From an uncultured Polaribacter sp. (GTDB taxonomy: Bacteria; Bacteroidota; Bacteroidia; Flavobacteriales; Flavobacteriaceae): a stretch of DNA of 64,000 nt. The DNA is taken from contig CALKEB010000022.1 in NCBI GenBank assembly GCA_938084845.1, positions 1 through 64,000 of the forward strand. Direction: 5' to 3'. Both the position numbers and the translations under genes were made by a program. Positions 57,301 through 64,000 of this stretch are shown piece by piece (positions within the stretch are counted from its first letter, which is position 1; every line of letters begins with the position of its first letter). Under the pieces are notes generated by a model. That model saw only the letters and a program-made list of their open reading frames with translations, was not told where the DNA came from and ran no database searches.

Positions 57301-57496
57301 CTTTGATAGAATAATTACCATCAAAATCAGTTTCTGTTCCTACTGCGCTTCCTTGAACAACAATAGAAACACCTGGTAAAATCTCATTATCTACTTGAGT
57401 TGTTACTTTACCTTTAAGAGTGTAAGCTTCTTGTGCATAATTGCAAAAGCTTACCAACATTACTAACAGTAATGTTAAATTAAGTTTTAGTTTCAT
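54326..57496 (-). CDS. SusC/RagA family TonB-dependent outer-membrane transporter (alginate locus)
   Basis: About 1056 aa from the ATG at 57496 (MKLKLNLTLLLVMLVSF, cleaved after NYAQ); an in-frame ATG 11 codons earlier would spoil the signal peptide. A carboxypeptidase-like regulatory domain (about 22-100, LPGVSIVVQGSAVGTETDF), the SusC signature LDEVVVVGYGSRKRSQITGA, the plug (ISGASNPLIVVDGYPISGG, IYGSRGANGVVLVTTKKG) and a large beta-barrel ending in SFTIGLNVKF are all present. With SusD it imports alginate oligomers using TonB energy. Three palindromic operator sites lie about 160 bases upstream. Confidence 0.94.
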   Translation of the reverse strand: MKLKLNLTLLLVMLVSFCNYAQEAYTLKGKVTTQVDNEILPGVSIVVQGSAVGTETDFDGNYSIKVKEGDVLSFSYLGYVTKNITISNQKTLNVTLAEDASSLDEVVVVGYGSRKRSQITGAVAKIGGGEVAAVQAVRVDDALAGKLAGVLIQNQDGSPGAAPKIQIRAASSISGASNPLIVVDGYPISGGLETVNPNDIQSLEILKDAASAAIYGSRGANGVVLVTTKKGTSGETTFNYNTYVSTSNKYRENILMSGPEWAAHSRAQIAAGNWTSTVNLVDPAFLEYRLSAYENSPGAISPEDWLFQSGSTTNHDFSMSGGNENTKYFASVGYQNAEGVVLTQGFERLNARLNVDANLGDKLKAGISFNGFSSRRDILGHDMRDLLRSYGVHSVYHTEESIAFVQQLDQQAQALGLSAFDNGYRGSGYEANSIYNLEPGMAAQDWHYGRANNGIGGSGDAGPAAKLDNVESWEKTFFGNVNTYLQYNISEDLNIKTVLGGDMRDTQTYAHRLLGYDSRARDSQTFMDQADLKVTTVLSESTLNFAKTIGKHDISAVVGLEFQNTRFVGTRLDGANVPDEAVLNYNLFDPANITVTERDETRSRESVFGRVNYSYDDRFLLTASLRRDGDSRFGANNRYETFPAVSVGWNLHKESFLQDSETLSRLKLRFSTGSLGTTSFLGSYDSLSLLDPSNTIFGTGYLIPSNSANPDLTWQTNTETNFGVDLGFLNNRFTVGLDYYTSDIEDILINQAQSEVLGNPTSILNVGDVRSSGFEFEFSGSLISDADFSWSTSANLSTVNTEITDLGGLDELPQQIFGQSGRGAVFRNYVGGGIGEMWGLETIGEVEMEYLADGSRHPNNQTGESYVVDQNGDGVIDRTRTVEDGGDLVKIGQNTPDFYWGMTHNFRYKKFDMSFQLQGSHGAEVYNIDPLYYGSQWGGRLDYARLDANGDGKADHNGEYYERNRNQTDAMIQDASYIALRNLTIGYSLDDSIASKAGLSSVRLYGAATNLLYIMADNYTSYNPEGVKGTDPTVYGAQVGASPVVRSFTIGLNVKF

Positions 57497-57654
57497 AATA
57501 GTGTTAATATTTAATTTATAATTCATCACTTGTGTGACCTTGTTAATACTTATTTATAATTAAATTGTAAAAAAAGGGTAGATGATTACTACCCCTCTAA
57601 TCACAATTAATTCAAATTCAATACCCAATAGAATATTATATTTTTACCCGAAAA

Positions 57655-57692
57655 TTGGTTTTCCAAATTGGTAAACCACATTGGTTTTCCAA
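57655..57692. promoter_or_regulatory. Triple TTGGTnnACCAA operator array upstream of susC
   Basis: Three palindrome copies start at 57655 (TTGGTTTTCCAA), 57668 (TTGGTAAACCAC) and 57681 (TTGGTTTTCCAA), each 13 bases after the previous. The core TTGGTnnACCAA is that of UxuR/ExuR-type GntR regulators of uronate metabolism. It lies in the 400-base gap 57530-57933, which otherwise holds only the SDR terminator and AT-rich DNA. A -7-like TGAATTTG lies downstream at 57613-57620. Confidence 0.8.
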
Positions 57693-57880
57693 ATATATGA
57701 ATTTTTTTATATAATGCAACTTTAATGTTAATTTTTTATTAAAGTAATTAACTTAAAGAAACTTTTGATTAGCAATATTTCATTCACTATAATTATACTT
57801 TTTCATAAAAAACACTAAATAAATCATAAATCCATAAATTACTTATTTTATTTTTTTTGAAAATTTAAAAAATTAATACA

Positions 57881-57909
57881 AAAAAAAAGCACTCTTAAAT
57901 TAAGAGCGC
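57881..57909 (-). terminator. Terminator after the MFS-SDR operon
   Basis: GCACTCTTA (57889-57897) pairs with TAAGAGCGC (57901-57909) with one mismatch that becomes a G-U pair on the - strand, where an eight-base T run follows. Confidence 0.82.
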
Positions 57910-57933
57910 TTTTAATAATTTAATTTTAATAAA

Positions 57934-58698
57934 TTATATACCTAAAGCTTGACCACCACCAACTTGAATAGTTTCTGCAGTAATGAAAGCTGCATCTTTA
58001 CTTGCTAAAAACGCAACTACGCCAGCAACATCTTCTGGCTGACCTAACCTGCCTAACATAATGTTGTTTGCCCAAGATTTAAATACCTCTGGTTTTGTAG
58101 ATTTTATTTGTTTGTGAAAATCTGTATCAATTGTTCCAGGAGATACCGCATTTACTCTAATTTGATATTCTGCTAAATCTTTTGCTAAAGCTCTTGTAAT
58201 TGCATGAACTGCAGCTTTAGATGTCCCATAAATACCTGCACCTGGACCACCTGCATTCCAACCAGCATTGGACGTGTAATTTATAATAGATGGATTATTA
58301 CTTTTCTTTAAAAAAGGAATTGCTGCTCTAGAAGCAAAAAAAGTAGAATCTAAATTCAATGCCATTACAAATCTATAAAAATCTGTAGTCATTTCTTCAA
58401 AACGAGATCTACCTCCTAATCCACCAGCATTATTGACTAAAACATCAATCTTACCGTATTTCTCACCTATTTGTGTGATATTTGATGTTACTGCATCTTC
58501 GTCAGTTACATCAAATCCATAATACTCAGCTTCAATACCATCAGCTTTAAGTTCTTTTAATCTTTCTACACCTGCTTCGTCATCTATGCCGTTTAAAATA
58601 ACTGTATACCCTTCTTTTCCTAATCTTTTTGCAACTGCAAAACCTATACCTCCTGTGGCTCCAGTTACTATTGCTAATCCTTCTTGTACTTTACTCAT
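57934..58698 (-). CDS. SDR family oxidoreductase (candidate DEH reductase)
   Basis: A 254-aa short-chain dehydrogenase. The cofactor loop VTGATGGIGFAVAKRLG, NNAGG near residue 90 and the catalytic Ser plus YxxxK (GIYGTSKAAVHAITRALAKD) are intact. It follows the MFS gene by 24 bases in one operon. In alginate loci an SDR reduces 4-deoxy-L-erythro-5-hexoseulose uronate (DEH) to 2-keto-3-deoxygluconate; this gene or the SDR at 63.0 kb should do that. It is not possible to tell which from sequence alone. Confidence 0.86.
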   Translation of the reverse strand: MSKVQEGLAIVTGATGGIGFAVAKRLGKEGYTVILNGIDDEAGVERLKELKADGIEAEYYGFDVTDEDAVTSNITQIGEKYGKIDVLVNNAGGLGGRSRFEEMTTDFYRFVMALNLDSTFFASRAAIPFLKKSNNPSIINYTSNAGWNAGGPGAGIYGTSKAAVHAITRALAKDLAEYQIRVNAVSPGTIDTDFHKQIKSTKPEVFKSWANNIMLGRLGQPEDVAGVVAFLASKDAAFITAETIQVGGGQALGI

Positions 58699-58722
58699 TT
58701 TTTATTATTTAATTCTTTTTTA

Positions 58723-60006
58723 TTATTGTATTGTAACTTTTTCTATTGGTTCTATTTTTCTTATGAATACAAAAATTGATAATACTCCTAATACTACTGA
58801 AACACATATCGCGATAAATGCTGGCGCATAAGAGTTTGTTGTTATTTGACCTACAAACCAATTCATTATCATTGGAGACACTGCTGCAACTGTACCTGCT
58901 AATCCTGCTAAGGTTCCTACTGATGTTCCTTTAAGTAGATCACTTGAAATTGTTTGTATATTACCAATAGCGAATTGAAAACCAAACAAAGCAACACCAG
59001 AAAAGTAAATGAAATACATAAAATCATCTTCTTTTACTAAGGTGATTATACAAATAAATGCAATTAATATAAGCAACCCTCCAGTAGTTATTGAAATTTT
59101 TCGTGATATATCTACAGATAACCTATTCATCAATTTACCTGTAAACACCCCGCCTAAAATACTACCAGCAGCAGCCATTAAATAAGAAATCCACATTGTA
59201 TTTGCAATTTGCTCAATGCTTAAATTAAATTTATCATTTAAATAAATAGGCATCCATCCTGCAAAGAACCACCAAATTGGTTCTATAAAAAAGCGACAAA
59301 GTAATAAACCCCAGGGCTGTTTAAAACTAAGAATTTTTAGTACTGATAAACTTTTTCCTTTTTTATCTGCAGTGCTTTTCTTATCAATTTTGTCTGAAAT
59401 AATTAAATCTCTTTCCTCTTGTGTAACCCAAGGGTGTTTTTCTGGTGTAGATTTATTTAAAAACAACCACGGTATTACCCATAACATACCCACAACACCT
59501 AAAATTATATAGGTAGTTTCCCAACCAAAACTAGAATATAAAAACACAATAACAAAAGGTGCAATTACATTACCTATAGAAGCTCCTGCATTAAATATAC
59601 CTTGTGCTGTTGCGCGCTCCTTAATAGGAAACCACTCTCCATTACTTTTTACAGCTCCAGGCCAATTACCTGCTTCTCCAACACCAAGTAAACCTCTAAA
59701 AATAGATAAGGAAATGATACCACGTGCAAAAGCATGAAAAGCCGATGCTAAAGACCAAATAATTATAGACACTGTAAATCCTAGTCTAGTTCCTATTTTG
59801 TCATACAATTTTCCAGAAGCAAATTTACCAATAGCATAGCATGCCATAAAAACATTAAGCATAATAGCATAATCTGCTTTATCCATGCCTAAATCTTTAC
59901 CCATCTCTGGCCAAAGCAGTGCAAAAGCAGTTCTATCTATGTAATTTATTATTGTTGCTATGAATATTAGTGTTATTATCCACCAACGCAATCCTTTTAT
60001 CTTCAT
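58723..60006 (-). CDS. MFS transporter (hexuronate/ExuT-like), probable unsaturated-uronate importer
   Basis: A 427-aa inner-membrane transporter with 12 predicted helices. The first helix and loop (NYIDRTAFALLWPEMGKDLG) and FRGLLGVGEAGNWPGAVKS are typical of the anion:cation symporter group that includes ExuT and sugar-acid permeases; GNWPGAVK is highly characteristic. It probably imports DEH or unsaturated mono-uronates from the periplasm. First gene of an operon with the SDR. Two palindromic operator sites lie just upstream of its probable -7 element. Confidence 0.92.
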   Translation of the reverse strand: MKIKGLRWWIITLIFIATIINYIDRTAFALLWPEMGKDLGMDKADYAIMLNVFMACYAIGKFASGKLYDKIGTRLGFTVSIIIWSLASAFHAFARGIISLSIFRGLLGVGEAGNWPGAVKSNGEWFPIKERATAQGIFNAGASIGNVIAPFVIVFLYSSFGWETTYIILGVVGMLWVIPWLFLNKSTPEKHPWVTQEERDLIISDKIDKKSTADKKGKSLSVLKILSFKQPWGLLLCRFFIEPIWWFFAGWMPIYLNDKFNLSIEQIANTMWISYLMAAAGSILGGVFTGKLMNRLSVDISRKISITTGGLLILIAFICIITLVKEDDFMYFIYFSGVALFGFQFAIGNIQTISSDLLKGTSVGTLAGLAGTVAAVSPMIMNWFVGQITTNSYAPAFIAICVSVVLGVLSIFVFIRKIEPIEKVTIQ

Positions 60007-60056
60007 TTTAAGTTATTTAACTACTGTAAGAATACTGATAAAACAAATTAATTAAA

Positions 60057-60081
60057 TTGGTTTACCAAACTGGTTTACCAA
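60057..60081. promoter_or_regulatory. Double TTGGTnnACCAA operator upstream of the MFS transporter gene
   Basis: Two copies, TTGGTTTACCAA at 60057 (a near-perfect palindrome) and CTGGTTTACCAA at 60070, 13 bases apart. On the - strand a -7-like TTAATTTG (60044-60051) starts five bases after the operator, so a bound protein would cover the spacer between the -33 and -7 regions, as expected for a repressor. Confidence 0.82.
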
Positions 60082-60177
60082 ATGTACATATTTTTTATTA
60101 ATTTACAACTCATTTCTTTAAAATGTTGCTAAAATTAGCATTATTCCCTATTATTTAAAAAAAGGGATTATTGCTTT

Positions 60178-60555
60178 TTATTCTTTTTTATCTCCAAAAT
60201 AAGATGGGCCATCTCCTGTTAGAAAGTCTTCTCTAACTGGGCTAAATGTGTCTATCAATTGCCCCTCTTCTAAACAGATTGCACTGTGTAATAAATTTGG
60301 CTCTATATAAACACCATCGCCTGCCTCTACAATTTGCTTAACACCATCAATTTCAAATTCGAACTTACCTGACACACAATAGGTTGCTTGAGTATGAAAG
60401 TGTTGATGAGGAGCACCTAAAGCTCCTTTTTCAAACTTTACACTAACCATCATTATTTGATTGTCATAGCCTAAAAATTTTCTTGATACACCTCCACCAA
60501 GTTCTTCCCATTCTAATTTATTGGCTATGATATACTTGTCACTAAATCTTTTCAT
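60178..60555 (-). CDS. kdgF: KdgF-type cupin, unsaturated uronate linearising enzyme
   Basis: A 125-aa single-domain cupin. The metal site is HQHFHTQATYCVSGKFEFE near residue 47 (His, His, Gln) with the later His in YIEPNLLHSAIC. KdgF catalyses ring opening of 4,5-unsaturated mono-uronate to DEH, linking lyase products to the KDG route. It starts 15 bases after the PL17 gene, so both are made together. The VREDFLTGDG tail is also typical. Confidence 0.92.
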   Translation of the reverse strand: MKRFSDKYIIANKLEWEELGGGVSRKFLGYDNQIMMVSVKFEKGALGAPHQHFHTQATYCVSGKFEFEIDGVKQIVEAGDGVYIEPNLLHSAICLEEGQLIDTFSPVREDFLTGDGPSYFGDKKE

Positions 60556-60570
60556 TTTATTATTGTTTAA

Positions 60571-62832
60571 TTATTTATAATAGTAAACGCCTTTCCAGTT
60601 TACGGTTTTATCTTTTAGTTTAAAATTATGTTCTGTATTTGGGTTGCTATCTTTATTGGCTAAAATTAAAAGTTTCTCCTCTTCCTTTTTAAATAACAAT
60701 TTTATGGCTGTGTAATCTTCATCACTAGAAATTACTTCTATTTTTGAAAAACTACTATATGCATTTGCAGCCACTTCTTTTACTGGATTGTACGTTCCAT
60801 GAGATTCTATAATAGAAGCAAATGTTGTGTTTTGTGTATTATTTCTTCTAATGATAACAGAAGGATCTTTTCTTAAGTTAAATTTAGGATCATTAGCACC
60901 CACTCTTGCAAAAATGATTTCATCGCTTTTACTTGTGGCAGAAGTTAAGGTGTAAAACCTTCTATTATTTAACCAAGTAAATTGAATACTTTCTGCATTT
61001 GCAATTCCACTACCTTCATTCCAAATATGATTGTAACCATACTTATCTCCTAACGTGGTTAACGATTTTGGCACAGAATAATCAAAGCTTGTGGCTATAA
61101 TTTGTCCAAAATAATGAAATGGTAAATCGTACTGATTTTTTGAATTTGATTGCAGATTAAAAACATCAACTATAAAAGGTTTCCCTAATGCATCATCTTT
61201 AATCATAATTAAAGTTCTATGCATTTCTGTACCTGGATATGCATTACTTTCTTTTGCGCTTGCAATTTGAAAGTTAACATCAGAGGCGTCAAAAACAAAT
61301 TGCTCTGGATGATTTTTACTCCCGGTTTCAAAATCATATTTGTAATGAGAAACACCATTTTGAACAACTGTATTATGTGCAATTGTGTGTTTGGCATACG
61401 TTTTATTTTCTTTTAAATAACCGCCACCATTTTTCTGCTCAACATTTACAAAGCGCGATAAACCATAGTCTTGTAAAACCTCATCTCCATTTTCATACAA
61501 AGAGAAAGATAATTTATCATAATGACCATGACTTAAACCTTGGGCAGCATATTTATAAACCAAAGCCATTGTATCATCTTGACTGTTATAACGTAAAATA
61601 CCTATACCTCCTTCATCTCCTTTAGAACCATCTGATAACATCATAGATTGTTTTACAAAAGGTGCTTCTTTACCCGCTTTTAAATCTTGTGCCACCTTTA
61701 AACCTGTAGCATCTAATTGTACAGTACCTTGCTTTTTAGCCACAGACAATAATCTTGTGTCTTGATTACCATAATAGTACGCAATGTCTACTGCAGATAC
61801 TAAAGATGATGTGTAATAAGACATTCCTTTTTGCCCATCATTTAAGGGGAAAAATTCGCCATCTGCATCTGTAAGATTTAATAAAGCATCTACTGCTTTT
61901 ATTAAAACACCTTCTTTATAATCGAATATTTTTAAATCTGGTTTTTTGTTTTGTAGTGCTTCTGCAAAAATTAAAAAAGGATACATCGCATATCTTTGAT
62001 AATAGGGACCTTCTGTGTAAAATCCGTCAGGTGAAAATGGCGAATCTACATTGGCTAAAAAGCCTGCTTTACCTTCTTTATCATAAATAAAGCCTCCATC
62101 ATTATCTTTTTCGTTCAAGTCTACATTTCCTTTTTCTAAACCATATAAAGATCTATTGATAAGCTCCTCGTCATCCATTACTAAACCAATCATACCAACT
62201 GCTACATTACCCCAAGTTGAATGGTTATGCACTCTGTTGAAATACTTTGGATTTTTAACAGATAGAAAATCTGCATAAGGTCTAAACAGGTTTTTGTTTA
62301 AATACGCTGTTTGATCTTTTGGTAACCAATCATAAATACAATCATAAGCTTGACTTGTATATACCAACCAATTAGAATCATTTAAACATTGCCAGAAAAA
62401 TTTACCTGTTGCATAACTTCTAGGTTCTGGATGTGTATCAAAAGTTGGAAAAATTTTTGCGTACTCTAGGAGCATATCTCTAACAAATACAGCATATTTT
62501 TTATCTCCTAGAAGTTGAAATAATACACCAGCTTTTTGCATGTGAGCATAGTTTAATTTATGTTGTGTATGTGTGTACCCACCAGCCATATCTTTAGGCA
62601 TTGGTACAGCTATTCCTTTTTCTATTGCTTCATCAACTTCTTCTTTTGCCAAAGCAAGAGTTTCATCAAAAATAGGAATAGCACCTAATTGTGTCTTGAT
62701 TTCTGAAACCGCTGATTTTGTTAATATTAGATTTGGATGATTCCCTTCTGAATCTTCTACTAGTACTTTGTTATCATTAGAACACGAATATATAAGTATT
62801 GAAAGTAGTAAAAGTCTTGCAATTTTTTGCAT
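60571..62832 (-). CDS. PL17 oligoalginate lyase, lipoprotein
   Basis: A 753-aa exo-acting lyase that releases unsaturated uronate from alginate oligosaccharides. Signal peptide with lipobox (LLLSILIYSCSND). The N-terminal alpha/alpha toroid (about 30-390) has HNHSTWGNVAVGMIGLVM near residue 205 with the Asn-His of the catalytic site, and DGFYTEGPYYQRYAMYPF near 270 with the Tyr residues. The C-terminal heparinase II/III sandwich (about 410-750) has GLSHGHYDKLSFSLYENG. This two-domain layout and length fit PL17. It leads an operon with kdgF and is preceded by a triple operator. Confidence 0.93.
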   Translation of the reverse strand: MQKIARLLLLSILIYSCSNDNKVLVEDSEGNHPNLILTKSAVSEIKTQLGAIPIFDETLALAKEEVDEAIEKGIAVPMPKDMAGGYTHTQHKLNYAHMQKAGVLFQLLGDKKYAVFVRDMLLEYAKIFPTFDTHPEPRSYATGKFFWQCLNDSNWLVYTSQAYDCIYDWLPKDQTAYLNKNLFRPYADFLSVKNPKYFNRVHNHSTWGNVAVGMIGLVMDDEELINRSLYGLEKGNVDLNEKDNDGGFIYDKEGKAGFLANVDSPFSPDGFYTEGPYYQRYAMYPFLIFAEALQNKKPDLKIFDYKEGVLIKAVDALLNLTDADGEFFPLNDGQKGMSYYTSSLVSAVDIAYYYGNQDTRLLSVAKKQGTVQLDATGLKVAQDLKAGKEAPFVKQSMMLSDGSKGDEGGIGILRYNSQDDTMALVYKYAAQGLSHGHYDKLSFSLYENGDEVLQDYGLSRFVNVEQKNGGGYLKENKTYAKHTIAHNTVVQNGVSHYKYDFETGSKNHPEQFVFDASDVNFQIASAKESNAYPGTEMHRTLIMIKDDALGKPFIVDVFNLQSNSKNQYDLPFHYFGQIIATSFDYSVPKSLTTLGDKYGYNHIWNEGSGIANAESIQFTWLNNRRFYTLTSATSKSDEIIFARVGANDPKFNLRKDPSVIIRRNNTQNTTFASIIESHGTYNPVKEVAANAYSSFSKIEVISSDEDYTAIKLLFKKEEEKLLILANKDSNPNTEHNFKLKDKTVNWKGVYYYK

Positions 62833-62899
62833 TTTAAAATTTTATTATTATTACATTAAAGAACCTTCACATTTTTTAATATTGAAGCGCTATTACTTA

Positions 62900-62937
62900 T
62901 TGGTTCACCAAATTGGTTTACCAAACTGGTTTTCAAA
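62900..62937. promoter_or_regulatory. Triple TTGGTnnACCAA operator array upstream of the PL17-kdgF operon
   Basis: Copies start at 62900 (TTGGTTCACCAA), 62913 (TTGGTTTACCAA) and 62926 (CTGGTTTTCAAA), again exactly 13 bases apart; the last copy is degenerate. They lie 68-105 bases before the start codon. I see no clear TAnnTTTG here. Confidence 0.82.
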
Positions 62938-63007
62938 AATACAAATAAAATTTCACTTTAATTTAGTTTAAAAAACTGATTAATACTAAATTAAAACAAT
63001 ATACTCT

Positions 63008-63772
63008 CTACATATTATAAACACCTCCATTAATGTCTAAAGTAGCCCCTGTAATAAAACCATCAAATTCTGAAGCTAAATACAATACAGCTCTTGCAAC
63101 ATCATCTGGATTTCCTGCTCTTTCAATAGGAATTCCTGATATAGTTTTTGTTGCAGATTCCTTAGTAGTATGAGTATCATGAAATAGTGTGCCTAAGATT
63201 AATCCTGGTGCAACAGCATTTACTCTAATCCCTTTTGATCCAAATTCAGTAGCCAAAGCTCTTGTAAATGTTAAAATAGCACCTTTACTAGTTGCATACG
63301 CTAATGAACCTGGATGCCCACCTTTTCTTCCTGCTAAAGAAGCCAAATTTACAATACTACTATTTTCATTTTTAGACAAATAGGGCTCTGCTGCTCTTGT
63401 AACCAACATCATAGATGTTAGATTAATATCCATCACCTTATGCCAAAAATCGGTTTGCATATCTTCTAATAAATTTCTTGCTACCAATGAGCCAGCATTG
63501 TTTATTAAAATATCTAACCCACCCAGAGCAGTAATGGTTTCTTTTACGGCATTATTTGCATCCGCATCTTTTGTTAAATCACCTTTAATAGCAACAGCTT
63601 TTACCTTTTTGCTTTTTGCTAATTGCACCAATTCATTGGCTGTATCTGCACTAGAGAAATAGTGGATGGCAACATTAGCTCCTTGCGCTATAAAATGTTT
63701 TGTAATTGCTTCTCCAATACCTTGTGCACCTGCTGTAATCAATACATTTTTGCCTTTTAATTTTGTATTCAT
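63008..63772 (-). CDS. SDR family oxidoreductase (second candidate DEH reductase)
   Basis: A 254-aa short-chain dehydrogenase. It has the cofactor loop ITAGAQGIGEAITKHF, NNAGS near residue 92, and the active-site Ser with YxxxK (SLAYATSKGAILTFTRAL). It follows the PL7 gene with a 13-base gap and so belongs to an operon that begins outside the window. Its sequence is clearly different from the SDR at 57.9 kb, so the two may differ in cofactor (NADH or NADPH) or act on different uronate products. Confidence 0.86.
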   Translation of the reverse strand: MNTKLKGKNVLITAGAQGIGEAITKHFIAQGANVAIHYFSSADTANELVQLAKSKKVKAVAIKGDLTKDADANNAVKETITALGGLDILINNAGSLVARNLLEDMQTDFWHKVMDINLTSMMLVTRAAEPYLSKNENSSIVNLASLAGRKGGHPGSLAYATSKGAILTFTRALATEFGSKGIRVNAVAPGLILGTLFHDTHTTKESATKTISGIPIERAGNPDDVARAVLYLASEFDGFITGATLDINGGVYNM

Positions 63773-63785
63773 GTGTTGTTTAAGT

Positions 63786-64000
63786 TTATTTTACTTTATC
63801 ATTTTTAGAAAAATAGCCTTCATTAGAAACTACCTTATCACTTATTTTTAAACTACCAGATTTAAACCAAACCTCTACATAATTTCCAGTTTCATATTGT
63901 TTTTTTACATCACCATTAAAAGTTTCTGCTCCTGAACACCAATTTCTATTTACTTCTGGCGATTTCCCATTGGTTTGATTATAAGCACCTAGTTTAAAAA
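63786..64000 (-). CDS. PL7-like alginate lyase, C-terminal end only
   Basis: The last 71 codons of a gene that runs out of the window, ending at TAA 63786-63788. The first visible residues, FKLGAYNQTNG, match the strongly conserved YFKAGxYNQ strand near the end of PL7 (alginate_lyase2) enzymes. After it come about 55 residues (ETGNYVEVWFKSGSLKISD) that I cannot assign. Context supports alginate: SDR, PL17 and kdgF follow in the same direction. The signal peptide and catalytic His/Arg are outside the window. Confidence 0.7.
   Translation of the reverse strand, partial: FKLGAYNQTNGKSPEVNRNWCSGAETFNGDVKKQYETGNYVEVWFKSGSLKISDKVVSNEGYFSKNDKVK

Noticed and set aside
1-64000. CRISPR arrays, prophage genes, restriction or anti-phage systems
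   Set aside because: No regularly spaced direct repeats and no genes with recognisable domains of these systems were seen.

Overview
The window looks like chromosomal DNA of a marine member of the Flavobacteriaceae (Bacteroidota). The evidence is the low GC content, promoters with the Bacteroidota -7 element TAnnTTTG, no obvious Shine-Dalgarno sites, proteins with Type IX secretion (T9SS) C-terminal domains, SusC/SusD genes, DUF2723, a DUF3127 protein and flavobacterial housekeeping genes. The genus is not determinable by eye; a seaweed-degrading Polaribacter/Formosa/Zobellia-like organism is my inference.

Region 1 (1-17.8 kb) is an accessory polysaccharide locus, most likely for ulvan (green algae). 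Three + strand genes at the left edge encode a tandem DUF1080 protein (cut by the window edge) and two exported Gfo/Idh/MocA oxidoreductases. Together they resemble the 3-keto route of glycoside cleavage. Facing them on the - strand are a lipoprotein with an alginate_lyase domain, an unassigned 637-aa exported protein, a BNR_4 beta-propeller ulvan-lyase-like protein (PL24/PL25 type), a modular PL28-like ulvan lyase with two trefoil-like modules and a T9SS tail, and a GH106-like alpha-L-rhamnosidase. A second PL28 paralogue, a surface lipoprotein, is on the + strand. No SusC/D pair and no regulator lies in this part. Five transcription units carry the same signal upstream: two CAGGA half-sites exactly 10 bp apart, followed 21-22 bp later by a -7-like element. 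I read it as the operator of an activator encoded outside the window. The locus ends in a decayed stretch (16.6-17.7 kb) with a truncated secreted protein and a headless T9SS domain next to tRNA-Gln(TTG).

Region 2 (18-52.8 kb) is mostly housekeeping: a DUF2723 membrane glycosyltransferase, a cysteine-less thioredoxin-like protein, a metallophosphoesterase, a sterol-desaturase-family protein, polA, an RluA-type pseudouridine synthase, a TsaC/Sua5 protein, aat, a DedA-like protein, DUF1456, DUF3127, a flavin reductase, a histidine kinase, a HIT protein, greA, a Rieske-like lipoprotein lacking the histidine ligands, purK-purE, an M3 peptidase, a glycosyltransferase, a heme-binding protein, lpdA, pabB, a small unknown gene, an alpha/beta hydrolase, tilS, a dsbD-like gene, ppc and a YifB/ComM ATPase. 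Several promoters lie so close to the start codon that the mRNAs may be nearly leaderless.

Region 3 (52.9-64 kb, all - strand) is a classical alginate utilisation locus. In transcription order it holds a PL7-type lyase (cut by the window edge), an SDR, a PL17 oligoalginate lyase lipoprotein, KdgF, an MFS uptake transporter, a second SDR, SusC and SusD. PL7 and SusC/D would cut and import alginate, PL17 would release unsaturated uronate, KdgF would linearise it to DEH, and an SDR would reduce DEH to KDG. Three promoters carry two or three copies of the palindrome TTGGTnnACCAA with a strict 13-bp period. This resembles UxuR/ExuR (GntR-FCD) sites and predicts repression by a uronate-sensing GntR protein located elsewhere.
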